Assembly (NCBI GenBank): GCA_026989055.1
Contig: JALSKC010000068.1
Location: 1-42,542 of the forward strand
DNA length: 42,542 bases
Source: Paracoccaceae bacterium
GTDB taxonomy: Bacteria > Pseudomonadota > Alphaproteobacteria > Rhodobacterales > Rhodobacteraceae
Direction: 5' to 3'
Shown: positions 26,107-34,017 of the stretch, one piece after another
Position numbering within the stretch: the first letter of the stretch is position 1
How the letters are laid out: every line of letters begins with the position of its first letter
The notes under the pieces: generated by a model
Database searches by the model: none
What the model saw: only the letters and a program-made list of their open reading frames with translations
Told to the model about the DNA's origin: nothing
Made by a program: the position numbers and the translations under genes

Positions 26107-26112
26107 ATCCAC

Positions 26113-26712
26113 ATGAACCAGCATTACCGCGAACTGCTCGATCTCGTCGGCTCGCGCATATGTCATGATCTGATAAGCCCGATCGGCGCCATCAGCAATG
26201 GGGTCGAGCTGATTTCGATGAGCGGCGACATGGCCGGCCCCGAACTCAGCCTGATCACCGAAAGCGCCGAAAACGCCAATGCCCGGATCCGCTTCTTCCG
26301 GATCGCCTTCGGCGCGGCGCAACCCGGCCAGATGATCGGGCGCGGCGAAATCGCGGCGGTGCTGGCCGATGTCTGGCGCGGCAGCCGCCTGGTGGCCCAC
26401 TGGGCCCCCGAGGACGATCAGCCGCGTCACATGGTCAAGCTGGCCTTTCTGCTGATGCTGTGCCTCGAATCCGCGATGCCGCGCGGCGGGCGGCTCTCGG
26501 TCAATGTCGCCGGGGGCCACTGGGCGCTGCTGGGCGAAGCCGAGCAGCTGCGCCTCGAACCGGATCTCTGGGCGCTTCTGGGTGGCGCCGAGGTGCGCCC
26601 GCCGCTCCGGGCCGCGACCGTCCAGTTCGGGCTGGCCGCGCTGCTGGCCGACGACCTGGAGCGCCCGCTGAGCATCGAAAGCGGGCCCGAAACGGTGCGG
26701 ATCCGCTTCTAG
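26113..26712 (+). CDS. chpT: Histidine phosphotransferase ChpT
   Basis: ChpT passes phosphate from the CckA kinase to CtrA (and CpdR), controlling motility and cell-cycle genes in alphaproteobacteria. The 199-residue protein has the dimerisation helices with phospho-accepting H18 (GSRICHDLISPIGAISNG) and a degenerate HATPase-like domain (LLMLCLESAMPRGGRLSVNV) lacking kinase motifs, as expected. The ATG has GGAGG at seven bases. It is divergent from the DUF3553 gene across 24 bp. Confidence 0.93.
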   Translation: MNQHYRELLDLVGSRICHDLISPIGAISNGVELISMSGDMAGPELSLITESAENANARIRFFRIAFGAAQPGQMIGRGEIAAVLADVWRGSRLVAHWAPEDDQPRHMVKLAFLLMLCLESAMPRGGRLSVNVAGGHWALLGEAEQLRLEPDLWALLGGAEVRPPLRAATVQFGLAALLADDLERPLSIESGPETVRIRF

Positions 26713-26899
26713 CGCACGCCTTCTCCTCCTGCCTGCCCCCGCCTGCCCGGCCAGGCTTCCGCCTGCTGCGCGCTCCCGGGTCGGGGGCCGCGACTGCCGG
26801 TGCGCGCCGCGGATGCTTCCGCCCAAGGAAGGTGCCGCGCCCGGGAGGAGACGGGAACGGCGGCGGCAAAGCGCAAGCGGGGCGCGACCAAAGGGGCCA

Positions 26900-26928
26900 T
26901 TGGTGCCGCCGCGGTTTCCCGCTAGAAG
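26900..26928 (+). promoter_or_regulatory. Candidate sigma70 promoter of tpiA
   Basis: TTGGTG and TAGAAG are separated by 17 bases. It would give a leader of roughly 130 bases before the tpiA ATG. Matches are moderate (three of six and four of six), and no other candidate in the gap is better. Confidence 0.4.
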
Positions 26929-27015
26929 CGTCGGGAAGATGCAGGATCCGGCAAGCCGTGCCGCCTCTCCGCCACGAAGCGGCCCGCCGCCCGGAAAAGG
27001 CGTCTCCGCAACGGG

Positions 27016-27054
27016 AAACGGAAGGCCGCAAAACGGAAGGCCGCAAAACGGAAG
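27016..27054. repeat. 15-bp tandem repeat, 2.6 copies
   Basis: AAACGGAAGGCCGCA occurs at 27016-27030 and 27031-27045, with a nine-base partial third copy. It ends about 14 bases before the tpiA ATG. Copies contain GGAAGG, so the array could offer several weak ribosome-binding sites. Confidence 0.8.
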
Positions 27055-27068
27055 ATCAGGGAGCAGCC

Positions 27069-27827
27069 ATGCCACACCAGCCCAAACTCGCCGCCGGAAA
27101 CTGGAAGATGAACGGGCTTTCGGCCGATCTCGCCGAGGTTTCCCGGCTGATCGGCAACCACCCCGCCCCGGGGTGCGAGATCCTGCTCTGCCCGCCGGCC
27201 ACGCTGCTTTCGCGGATGTCCGAGCGCGTGGCCGGAACGCCGATCGTGACCGGCGGGCAGGACTGCCATGCCGCCGATTCGGGCGCTCATACCGGCGACA
27301 TCTCCGCCCGGATGCTGGCCGATGCCGGGGCCGGATATGTGATCCTCGGCCATTCCGAACGCCGGACCGATCACGGTGAAACCGACGACATGGTGCGCGC
27401 CAAGGCCCGGGCGGCTCTGGAGGCGGGGCTGAAGGTCATCATCTGCCTCGGCGAGACGCTGGCCGAACGAGAGGCCGGAAACACGCTCGACGTCATAGGC
27501 GGGCAGCTGGCCGGATCGGTTCCCGGAGACCTGTCCGGCGAAACCCTCGTGATCGCCTACGAGCCGGTCTGGGCGATCGGCACCGGAAAGGTTCCGACAA
27601 CCGCACAGATCGGCGAGGTGCACGATTTCATCCGCGCCCGGCTGGAAGAGCGCTTCGGGGCCGAGGCCGGCCGTTCGGTGCGCATCCTCTACGGCGGTTC
27701 CGTCAAGCCGGACAACGCGGCCGGAATCTTCGCCGTGGCCAATGTGGACGGCGCGCTGGTGGGCGGGGCCTCGCTGAAGGCGGCGGACTTCTCGCCGATC
27801 ATCGCCGCGCTGGAAGCCTCGGCCTGA
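27069..27827 (+). CDS. tpiA: Triose-phosphate isomerase
   Basis: TpiA interconverts dihydroxyacetone phosphate and glyceraldehyde 3-phosphate. The 252-residue TIM barrel has K13 (NWKMN), H95 (ILGHSERR) and the catalytic base E165 (AYEPVWAIGTG), plus the phosphate loop YGGSVKPDNA. The ATG at 27069 gives the normal N-terminus. It is preceded by a 15-bp tandem repeat and converges with the flavin monooxygenase gene. Confidence 0.97.
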   Translation: MPHQPKLAAGNWKMNGLSADLAEVSRLIGNHPAPGCEILLCPPATLLSRMSERVAGTPIVTGGQDCHAADSGAHTGDISARMLADAGAGYVILGHSERRTDHGETDDMVRAKARAALEAGLKVIICLGETLAEREAGNTLDVIGGQLAGSVPGDLSGETLVIAYEPVWAIGTGKVPTTAQIGEVHDFIRARLEERFGAEAGRSVRILYGGSVKPDNAAGIFAVANVDGALVGGASLKAADFSPIIAALEASA

Positions 27828-27866
27828 CCGACGGCGCCCGGCTGACGGCCGCGCGGCGCGGGCGCC

Positions 27867-29045
27867 TCAGCCCTCCCGCGTCACGTCATGGGCGTGGATC
27901 CAGCGATAGCGGGCCGGAAGATGGCCGGGGAACAGGCGCGAGAGCGCACGCAGCGCGCCATGTGCCGCCAGCCGCAGGGCCGGGTTGCGCAGGTGGTAGT
28001 TCCGGGCATTGGCATCGGCTGCCGCAACCACCCGCAGCACCCGGTCGCGCCGCCGGCCCTGATAGGCGGCAAGCGCCCTGTCCTGCGGCATCTTCGCAAG
28101 GCAGTCGGCCAGGACCCAGGCGTCTTCCAGCGCCATGTTCGCCCCCTGGGCCAGGAAGGGCAGCGTCGGATGCGCCGCATCGCCCAGCAGCACGCATCCC
28201 CTGCCATGCCAGCGCCGCGCCACCGGGTGGCGGAACAGCCCCCAGACCATCACCCGATCGACCCGCACCAGCAGCGCCCGGACATCCCCCCCGAAGGCCG
28301 AAAACGCTTCCCGCAGCACCGCCGGATCTCCCGGGTGATTCCAGCCCTCGGCATGCCATGCGGCGCGCTCCTCGACCGCGACGATGTTGATCAGCCTTCC
28401 TCCGCGCAGCGGGTAGAAGACCACATGGCGCCCCGGGGCCATGTGCACCTCGACCCGCGGCGCGATGCCCCGCGGCGCCGGCACGATCGCCCGCCAGGCG
28501 ACCTGCCCGGTGAAGCCGGCCTCCGCGGCGCCGTTCAGAAACGGCCGCACCCGCGAATGCAGCCCGTCGGCGCCCACCAGCAGGCCGACGCGCTCCCGAG
28601 CGCCGCCGGCAAGATCCAGCCGGAGCCGGCCGGGCCGCTCCTCCGGATCCGCTTCCAGGCCGCGCAGCTCCTGCCCCGGCAGGATCTCCACCCCCGCGGC
28701 ACGGGCGGCCGAGGCCAGAAGCTCCAGCAGGTCGGCCCGATGTACCGGCAGGAAGGGCCGTCCCTGCGCGGGCAGCGGCAGCCGCGCCACCAGCGCCCCG
28801 CGCCGATAGTCGCGCAGCTCGATCGCTTCGACGGGCGGGCCGAGCCGGCGCAGCTCCTCCCCCAGGCCCAGCGCATCGAGAACGGCCACCCCGTTCGGCG
28901 AGATCTGCAGCCCGGCGCCCACCTCCGACAGCTGCGGCGCCCGCTCGAAAACGCATACCCGCGCGCCCCTGCGGGCCAGCGCCAGCGCTGCCGCCAGTCC
29001 GCCGATTCCGGCCCCGACGACCGCAACCTCGCGCCCGCTCAGCAC
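27867..29045 (-). CDS. FAD-dependent aromatic-ring monooxygenase (salicylate hydroxylase-like)
   Basis: The 392-residue class A flavoprotein has the FAD Rossmann motif VAVVGAGIGGLAAALALA at the N-terminus, the middle motif LLVGADGLHSRVR and the second FAD/ribityl motif CVLLGDAAHPTLPFLAQGANMALEDA. Such enzymes hydroxylate phenolic acids with NAD(P)H. I cannot name the substrate, and no aromatic-pathway genes are adjacent. The start is GTG (29045). It lies 73 bp downstream of dksA on the same strand and may be read from the dksA promoter. Confidence 0.9.
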   Translation of the reverse strand: MLSGREVAVVGAGIGGLAAALALARRGARVCVFERAPQLSEVGAGLQISPNGVAVLDALGLGEELRRLGPPVEAIELRDYRRGALVARLPLPAQGRPFLPVHRADLLELLASAARAAGVEILPGQELRGLEADPEERPGRLRLDLAGGARERVGLLVGADGLHSRVRPFLNGAAEAGFTGQVAWRAIVPAPRGIAPRVEVHMAPGRHVVFYPLRGGRLINIVAVEERAAWHAEGWNHPGDPAVLREAFSAFGGDVRALLVRVDRVMVWGLFRHPVARRWHGRGCVLLGDAAHPTLPFLAQGANMALEDAWVLADCLAKMPQDRALAAYQGRRRDRVLRVVAAADANARNYHLRNPALRLAAHGALRALSRLFPGHLPARYRWIHAHDVTREG

Positions 29046-29118
29046 CGCCGCCCCCGGCCCGGCAGGCCGCGGCGCCCGGGGCAGGCGGCTGGCGGGGCGA
29101 TCCGCACCCTCGCCACGC

Positions 29119-29541
29119 CTAGCTGTCGCGGTGGACCTTTTCGCGGCGTTCGTGGCGCTCCTGCGCCTCGAGCGTCATGGTAGCGATCGGGCGCGCATCC
29201 AGCCGCTTGAGCGAGATCGGCTCTCCCGTCACCTCGCAATAGCCGTATTCTCCGGCCTCGATCCGGCGCAGGGCGGCGTCGATCTTGGCCACCAGCTTGC
29301 GCTGGCGGTCGCGGGTGCGCAGCTCCAGCGCGCGGTCCGTCTCTTCGGAGGCGCGATCGGCGATGTCGGGAATCTTGCGGGTGCCGTCCTGCAGGCCCTC
29401 GATCGTCTGCCTGCTTTCGTCGAGAAGCTCGGCCTTCCAGGCCAGCAGCTTGCGGCGGAAATATTCGACCTGACGCTCGTTCATGAACGGCTCGTCCTCG
29501 GCGGGTCGGTAATCGTCCGGCAGGAAAACCTCGGCTTTCAT
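29119..29541 (-). CDS. dksA: RNA polymerase-binding transcription factor DksA
   Basis: DksA enters the RNA polymerase secondary channel and, with ppGpp, resets promoter choice in the stringent response. The 140-residue protein keeps the coiled-coil tip residues D59, D62 and A64 (DIADRASEE). The zinc-finger region, however, has a single cysteine: the E. coli C-x2-C / C-x2-C pattern reads YGYCEVTGE and ATMTLEAQ. This matches the zinc-independent DksA described in Rhodobacter sphaeroides. The ATG at 29541 follows GAGGGGAAGCGACC. The 261-bp divergent gap to the MoxR gene likely holds promoters for both, but none stands out. Confidence 0.95.
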   Translation of the reverse strand: MKAEVFLPDDYRPAEDEPFMNERQVEYFRRKLLAWKAELLDESRQTIEGLQDGTRKIPDIADRASEETDRALELRTRDRQRKLVAKIDAALRRIEAGEYGYCEVTGEPISLKRLDARPIATMTLEAQERHERREKVHRDS

Positions 29542-29802
29542 GGTCGCTTCCCCTCGCTGATCGGCCCGCCGGACCGGCTCTCCCTCTGCCCTTCCGGGCG
29601 GCCGTGCACTCAACCTGCTGATCGGATGCCCGTTTCGCCGCCGCTGCCGGCGGCCCGGGCCCCGACACTCCCTTCGCGCGCCGATGTATCGCAAGCGCAC
29701 GGGCTTGTCACTAGCAGATCGACACCGCTTGATGCGGCACCCCCCGCCGGATAGACATGCCGGCAAGAGCCGCAATGCATGCTGACACGGGCCTGACAGG
29801 AC

Positions 29803-30642
29803 ATGAAATTCACCGGAACCGACTCCTACGTCGCCACCGAGGATCTGACGGTGGCGGTCAATGCCGCGATAACGCTGGAGCGGCCGCTGCTGGTGAAGGG
29901 CGAGCCGGGCACCGGCAAGACGGAACTGGCCCGCCAGGTGGCGCAGGCCCTGGGGCTGCGGATGATCGAGTGGCACGTCAAGTCCACCACCCGCGCAAGC
30001 CAGGGCCTTTACGAATACGACGCGGTAAGCCGCCTGCGCGACAGCCAGCTGGGCGATCCGCGCGTCAACGACGTGCGCAACTACATCCGCAAGGGCAAGC
30101 TGTGGGAGGCCTTCGAAGCGGAGGAAAGGGTGGTGCTGCTGATCGACGAGATCGACAAGGCCGACATCGAGTTTCCCAACGACCTGCTGCAGGAACTCGA
30201 CCGGATGGAGTTCTTCGTCCACGAGACCGGAGAGACCATCCGCGCAAGGCACCGCCCCATCGTCATCATCACCTCCAACAACGAGAAGGAACTGCCGGAT
30301 GCCTTCCTGCGCCGCTGCTTCTTCCACTATATCCGCTTCCCGGACATGGAGACGATGAAAAGGATCGTCGAGGTGCATTTCCCCGGCATCAAGGAGCGGC
30401 TGCTGGCCACCGCGCTGACCCGGTTCTACGAGATCCGCGAACAGGCGGGGCTGAAGAAGAAGCCCTCGACCTCCGAGGCGCTGGACTGGCTGAAACTGCT
30501 GCTGGCCGAGGATCTCGACGCCGAGGATCTGAAGCGCGAGGGCGCCTCGCTGCTGCCGAAGCTGCACGGCGCGCTGCTCAAGAACGAACAGGACGTGCAT
30601 CTGTTCGAACGGCTGGCCTTCATGGCCCGCGGGCAGAGGTGA
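29803..30642 (+). CDS. MoxR-family AAA+ ATPase
   Basis: The 279-residue AAA+ protein carries Walker A GEPGTGKT (33-40), Walker B VVLLIDEIDKA (110-120) and sensor-1 IIITSNNEKELPDAFLRRCFFHY. MoxR ATPases act with von Willebrand factor A proteins as chaperones for metal or cofactor insertion, for example CoxD with CoxE in CO dehydrogenase maturation. A CoxE-like VWA protein lies three genes downstream (32732-33919), the likely partner. No CO dehydrogenase genes are in view. Only a weak AGGAC precedes the ATG. Confidence 0.93.
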   Translation: MKFTGTDSYVATEDLTVAVNAAITLERPLLVKGEPGTGKTELARQVAQALGLRMIEWHVKSTTRASQGLYEYDAVSRLRDSQLGDPRVNDVRNYIRKGKLWEAFEAEERVVLLIDEIDKADIEFPNDLLQELDRMEFFVHETGETIRARHRPIVIITSNNEKELPDAFLRRCFFHYIRFPDMETMKRIVEVHFPGIKERLLATALTRFYEIREQAGLKKKPSTSEALDWLKLLLAEDLDAEDLKREGASLLPKLHGALLKNEQDVHLFERLAFMARGQR

Positions 30643-30644
30643 GG

Positions 30645-31088
30645 ATGATGATACCGGAAATTCGCCCGCTCGAGGTCGCCGACAAGCCGCGCTGGCTGGA
30701 ATTGTGGACGGCCTATCTGGCCTTTTACGAAACGCAACTCTCTGATTCGGCGAAAGACACCGCCTTTGAACGGCTGCTCGACCCCGCACGGCCGTCTCAC
30801 GGATTGTTGGCAATTCACAAGGGCCGGCCGGTCGGGCTGGTGCATTACATCTACCATGATCACCTGTGGCGCCCGGAAGGTGTGTGCTACCTGCAGGATC
30901 TCTATGCAGATCCGACGGTGCGTGGCACCGGGATCGGCCGGGCGCTGATCGAGGCGGTCTATGCCGCGGCCGATGCCGATGGGGTGCCCTCGGTCTACTG
31001 GCTGACGCAGGATTTCAACACCACCGCGCGGCGGCTTCACGACCGGGTCGGCACGCTGACCCCGTTCGTCCGCTATTCGCGCCCGTGA
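30645..31088 (+). CDS. GNAT-family N-acetyltransferase
   Basis: The 147-residue protein has the GNAT core: acceptor-side strands (RPVGLVHYIYHD) and the acetyl-CoA loop with motif A (YADPTVRGTGIGRALIEAVYAAA). It begins two bases after the MoxR stop, so the genes are co-translated. Two ATGs stand in tandem (30645 and 30648); either could be used. The acceptor is unknown. Confidence 0.9.
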   Translation: MMIPEIRPLEVADKPRWLELWTAYLAFYETQLSDSAKDTAFERLLDPARPSHGLLAIHKGRPVGLVHYIYHDHLWRPEGVCYLQDLYADPTVRGTGIGRALIEAVYAAADADGVPSVYWLTQDFNTTARRLHDRVGTLTPFVRYSRP

Positions 31089-31158
31089 GCGGGCCGGGCG
31101 GGACTGCCCCTTCCACGGCCCCTTCCGGGGCGGCCTGCTCCGGCACGGAGGCGCGGGC

Positions 31159-32667
31159 GTGAGCGCCACGCGAAAACTTCGCGCCTTGGCCGGGCTCGTT
31201 CTGCTGGCCGGCTGCACCGTTTCCCCCCCGGCCCCGCCGGCCTCCCCTCCGCTCCCGGCGCTGCCGGCGATGAAGATGCCCCCCGGCACGCCTGCCCCGC
31301 CGAGCCGGCGCGACAACGTCTCGGTGGCGCGCGACTTCATGCAGCTGGCCTTCCGGCTCGAAAACGGGCGGGCCTTGCCGGTGCTCAGCCGGTTCGAGGG
31401 GCCGATCACGCTGCGCCTCACCGGCCTGCCGCCTTCGGCCGCCGGCATGCGTGACCTGGAGCGGCTGCTTGCCCGGCTGCGCAACGAGGCGCGCATTCCG
31501 ATCCGGCGCGTGGGGGCGGAAACGGCAGCCGCGATCACGGTGGAAATCGTGCCGCGCGCCGCCATGCGCCGGGTCGCCCCGGATGCCGCCTGTTTCGTCA
31601 GCCCCGGCGTTTCGAGCTGGCGCGCCTTCCGCCGACCTGCCGCCGGAGCCGGACCGCGCGACTGGGCCGCCCTGTCCAGGCGCACGCGGCTGGCCGTGTT
31701 CATCCCCTCCGGCATCGCCCCGCAGGAATTCCGCGACTGCCTGCACGAAGAGATCGCCCAGGCGCTCGGCCCGGTCAACGACCTGTATCATCTGAAGGAT
31801 TCCGTCTTCAACGACGACAATTACCACGCCGTCCTGACCGGGTTCGACATGCTGATCCTGCGCGCCTTCTACGATCCGGAGCTGCGCAGCGGCATGCGCC
31901 CGGAGCAGGTTGCCGCCCGGCTGCCCGGGATTCTCGCCCGGATCAATCCCGCCGGCACGAGGCGCCGCCCGACAACGCCCCCCGAGCCCACCCCGCAAGA
32001 GTGGATCGCCCAGATCGAAGCCGCGCTGGGGAGCCGCCGCCTGCCAGAAGCTGCCCGCCTGGCCGCCGCCCGCCGCGCGGTGGTCCTGGCCCGGGCGCTG
32101 GGCCGGGCGGACAACCGCCTGGCATTCAGCCTCCATGCCTACGGTCGGCTGGCGATCAACCGCGACAGCCCCGCTGCCCTGGCGGCCCTGACCGAAGCCG
32201 AGGCCATCTTCCGCTCCGACCCGGCCACCCGCCTGCACGCGGCCCATGTGGCGGTGCAGCGCGCGGCCCATGCGCTGTCGGCCGGACGCTTCGCGCGCAG
32301 CCTGCGGATCGTCGACGCCAACAGCCCCCTCGCCCTGCAGGCCGGGAACGCCGAACTGCTGGCAACCCTGCTGCTGATCAAGGCAGAGGCGCTTGCCGCG
32401 CTGGGGCGGCGGGCGGATGCGCGCACCGTCCGTCTCGACGCGCTCGGCTGGGCGCGCTATGGGATAGGAGATCCGGCGCGGATCGCGCGCAGACAGTCCG
32501 ACATCGCCGCCCTCGTGCCTCCGACGGGCGGATCCGGAACCGGGAGGATGCCACAGTGTTCACGCTCGTCTCCGCCCTGCTCGGTGCCGCCCTCGGCGCC
32601 TGGCAGGCGCTCCGCCGCAAGGGAAGCTGGCCCGACGTGGCCCAGTATGCAGCGGCATATGCGCTGA
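31159..32667 (+). CDS. DUF2927 lipoprotein (3' end probably run-on)
   Basis: The protein starts with a lipoprotein signal (RALAGLVLLAGC, cysteine at residue 19), a Pro-rich linker and a DUF2927 domain (FRDCLHEEIAQALGPVNDLYHLKDSVFNDDNYHAV). A C-terminal half of helical repeats follows. GTG at 31159 has GGAGG eight bases upstream. Lipidation would place it at the periplasmic face of a membrane. After about residue 462 (ALVPPTGGSG) the sequence turns into Ser/Pro/Arg-rich text that is the shadow of the 54-codon gene in another frame, so the last ~40 residues look like run-on coding after loss of the original stop. Function unknown. Confidence 0.85.
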   Translation: MSATRKLRALAGLVLLAGCTVSPPAPPASPPLPALPAMKMPPGTPAPPSRRDNVSVARDFMQLAFRLENGRALPVLSRFEGPITLRLTGLPPSAAGMRDLERLLARLRNEARIPIRRVGAETAAAITVEIVPRAAMRRVAPDAACFVSPGVSSWRAFRRPAAGAGPRDWAALSRRTRLAVFIPSGIAPQEFRDCLHEEIAQALGPVNDLYHLKDSVFNDDNYHAVLTGFDMLILRAFYDPELRSGMRPEQVAARLPGILARINPAGTRRRPTTPPEPTPQEWIAQIEAALGSRRLPEAARLAAARRAVVLARALGRADNRLAFSLHAYGRLAINRDSPAALAALTEAEAIFRSDPATRLHAAHVAVQRAAHALSAGRFARSLRIVDANSPLALQAGNAELLATLLLIKAEALAALGRRADARTVRLDALGWARYGIGDPARIARRQSDIAALVPPTGGSGTGRMPQCSRSSPPCSVPPSAPGRRSAAREAGPTWPSMQRHMR

Positions 32668-32720
32668 TCTTCACCGTGCTCGGCACCTTCCTCGGCATCT
32701 ATCTGGCCCGCGCGGGCTGA
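32556..32720 (+). CDS. Small membrane protein, 54 residues, overlapping DUF2927 gene
   Basis: The frame starts at GTG (32556) with GGAGG eight bases upstream and codes for two hydrophobic segments (FTLVSALLGAALGAWQAL and YALIFTVLGTFLGIYLA) around a short polar turn. Third codon positions are strongly G/C, unlike the overlapping frame, so this is the real coding frame from here to 32720. It overlaps the DUF2927 gene's tail by 112 bases and is followed after 11 bp by the CoxE-like gene. Function unknown; a small partner of the neighbouring lipoprotein or VWA protein is possible. Confidence 0.72.
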   Translation: MFTLVSALLGAALGAWQALRRKGSWPDVAQYAAAYALIFTVLGTFLGIYLARAG

Positions 32721-32731
32721 AGCGTGCGGCG

Positions 32732-33919
32732 ATGTTCCTGCCCTTCTTCGAGAGCCTGCGAAAGACCGGCGTGCCGGTTTCCCTGCGCGAATACCTGGGT
32801 TTTCTGGAAGGGGTGAGCGCCGGGCTGGTCACCTTCGACATCAACGGCTTCTACTACCTCGCCCGCACCGCCATGGTGAAGGACGAGCGCCATCTCGACA
32901 GGTTCGACCGCGCCTTCGCCGCCGCCTTCGAGGGGCTGGCGGAGATCACGCTCGAGCAGGTGCTCGAGGCGGTGGATCTTCCCGGAGACTGGCTGCGCAA
33001 ACAGGCCGAGAAGTTTCTCACCCCCGAGGAGATGGCCGAGATCGAGGCGCTGGGCGGTTTCGACAGGCTGATGGAAACGCTGAAGAAGCGCCTCGAAGAG
33101 CAGAAGGGCCGCCACCAGGGCGGCAGCAAGTGGATCGGCACCGCCGGCACCTCGCCCTTCGGCGCCTGGGGCTACAACCCGGAAGGGGTGCGCATCGGCC
33201 AGAGCGAAAGCCGCCACCGGCGCGCGGTCAAGGTCTGGGACAGGCGCGAGTTCCGCAATCTCGACGATACGGTGGAGCTGGGCACGCGCAACATCAAGGT
33301 GGCGCTCAAGCGGCTGCGCGAATGGGCCCGCGACGGCGCCGAGGAGGAACTGGACCTGCCCGCCACGATCCGCGCCACGGCCGAGGCCGGCTACCTCGAG
33401 GTGAAAACCCGCCCCGAGCGGCGCAACGCGGTGAAGGTGCTGCTGTTTCTGGATGTGGGCGGCTCGATGGACCCGCATGTGAAGGTGGTGGAGGAGCTGT
33501 TCTCGGCGGCACGCGGCACATTCCGCCACCTGGAGCATTTCTACTTCCACAACTGCCTCTACGAAGGCGTGTGGCGCGACAACCGCCGCCGCTGGAGCGA
33601 TCAGACCCCGACCTGGGAGATCCTGCATACCTACGGGGCGGACTGGAAATGCATCTTCGTCGGCGATGCCACCATGAGCCCCTATGAAATCGCCTGGCCC
33701 GGCGGGGCCAACGAGCACGTGAACGAGGAGGCCGGCGCCGTCTGGCTCGGCCGGGCCGTCGGGCAATGGCCCGATCGCCTGTGGATCAACCCGGTGCCCG
33801 AGCGCTACTGGGCGCATACCCCCTCGGTGCAGATGATTCGCGAGATCATCGGCCCCGAACGCATGGTGCCGATGACGCTTGCCGGAATCGAGGCGGGAAT
33901 GAAGCTGCTCGGCCGCTGA
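32732..33919 (+). CDS. CoxE-like VWA domain protein
   Basis: The 395-residue cytoplasmic protein fits the CoxE-like von Willebrand factor A group. The N-terminus begins FLPFFESLRKTGVPVSLREYL, the middle has an RRAVKVWDRREFRNLDD helix, and the VWA domain has a MIDAS motif DVGGSMD near residue 246. CoxE-type proteins pair with MoxR ATPases; the MoxR gene at 29803-30642 is the expected partner, separated here by a GNAT, a lipoprotein and a small membrane protein. What they mature in this organism is unknown. Confidence 0.92.
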   Translation: MFLPFFESLRKTGVPVSLREYLGFLEGVSAGLVTFDINGFYYLARTAMVKDERHLDRFDRAFAAAFEGLAEITLEQVLEAVDLPGDWLRKQAEKFLTPEEMAEIEALGGFDRLMETLKKRLEEQKGRHQGGSKWIGTAGTSPFGAWGYNPEGVRIGQSESRHRRAVKVWDRREFRNLDDTVELGTRNIKVALKRLREWARDGAEEELDLPATIRATAEAGYLEVKTRPERRNAVKVLLFLDVGGSMDPHVKVVEELFSAARGTFRHLEHFYFHNCLYEGVWRDNRRRWSDQTPTWEILHTYGADWKCIFVGDATMSPYEIAWPGGANEHVNEEAGAVWLGRAVGQWPDRLWINPVPERYWAHTPSVQMIREIIGPERMVPMTLAGIEAGMKLLGR

Positions 33920-34017
33920 GCGCGCCGCGCCGCCGGCCCGACCCGGCCCGGGAGCGGCTTGCACCGGCGGCGGCTTTCTGCTGCTATGGCGGGAAAGGGG
34001 CTCAGGAAAGGCTGACC

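Larger units (their letters stand above)
26713..27068. other. Intergenic region upstream of tpiA
   Basis: The 356-bp gap after chpT carries a candidate sigma70 promoter (26900-26928) and a 15-bp tandem repeat (27016-27054) just before tpiA. Frames through it (for example the upstream extension of tpiA) lack start signals and coding character. No hairpin with a T-run ends chpT. Confidence 0.55.
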
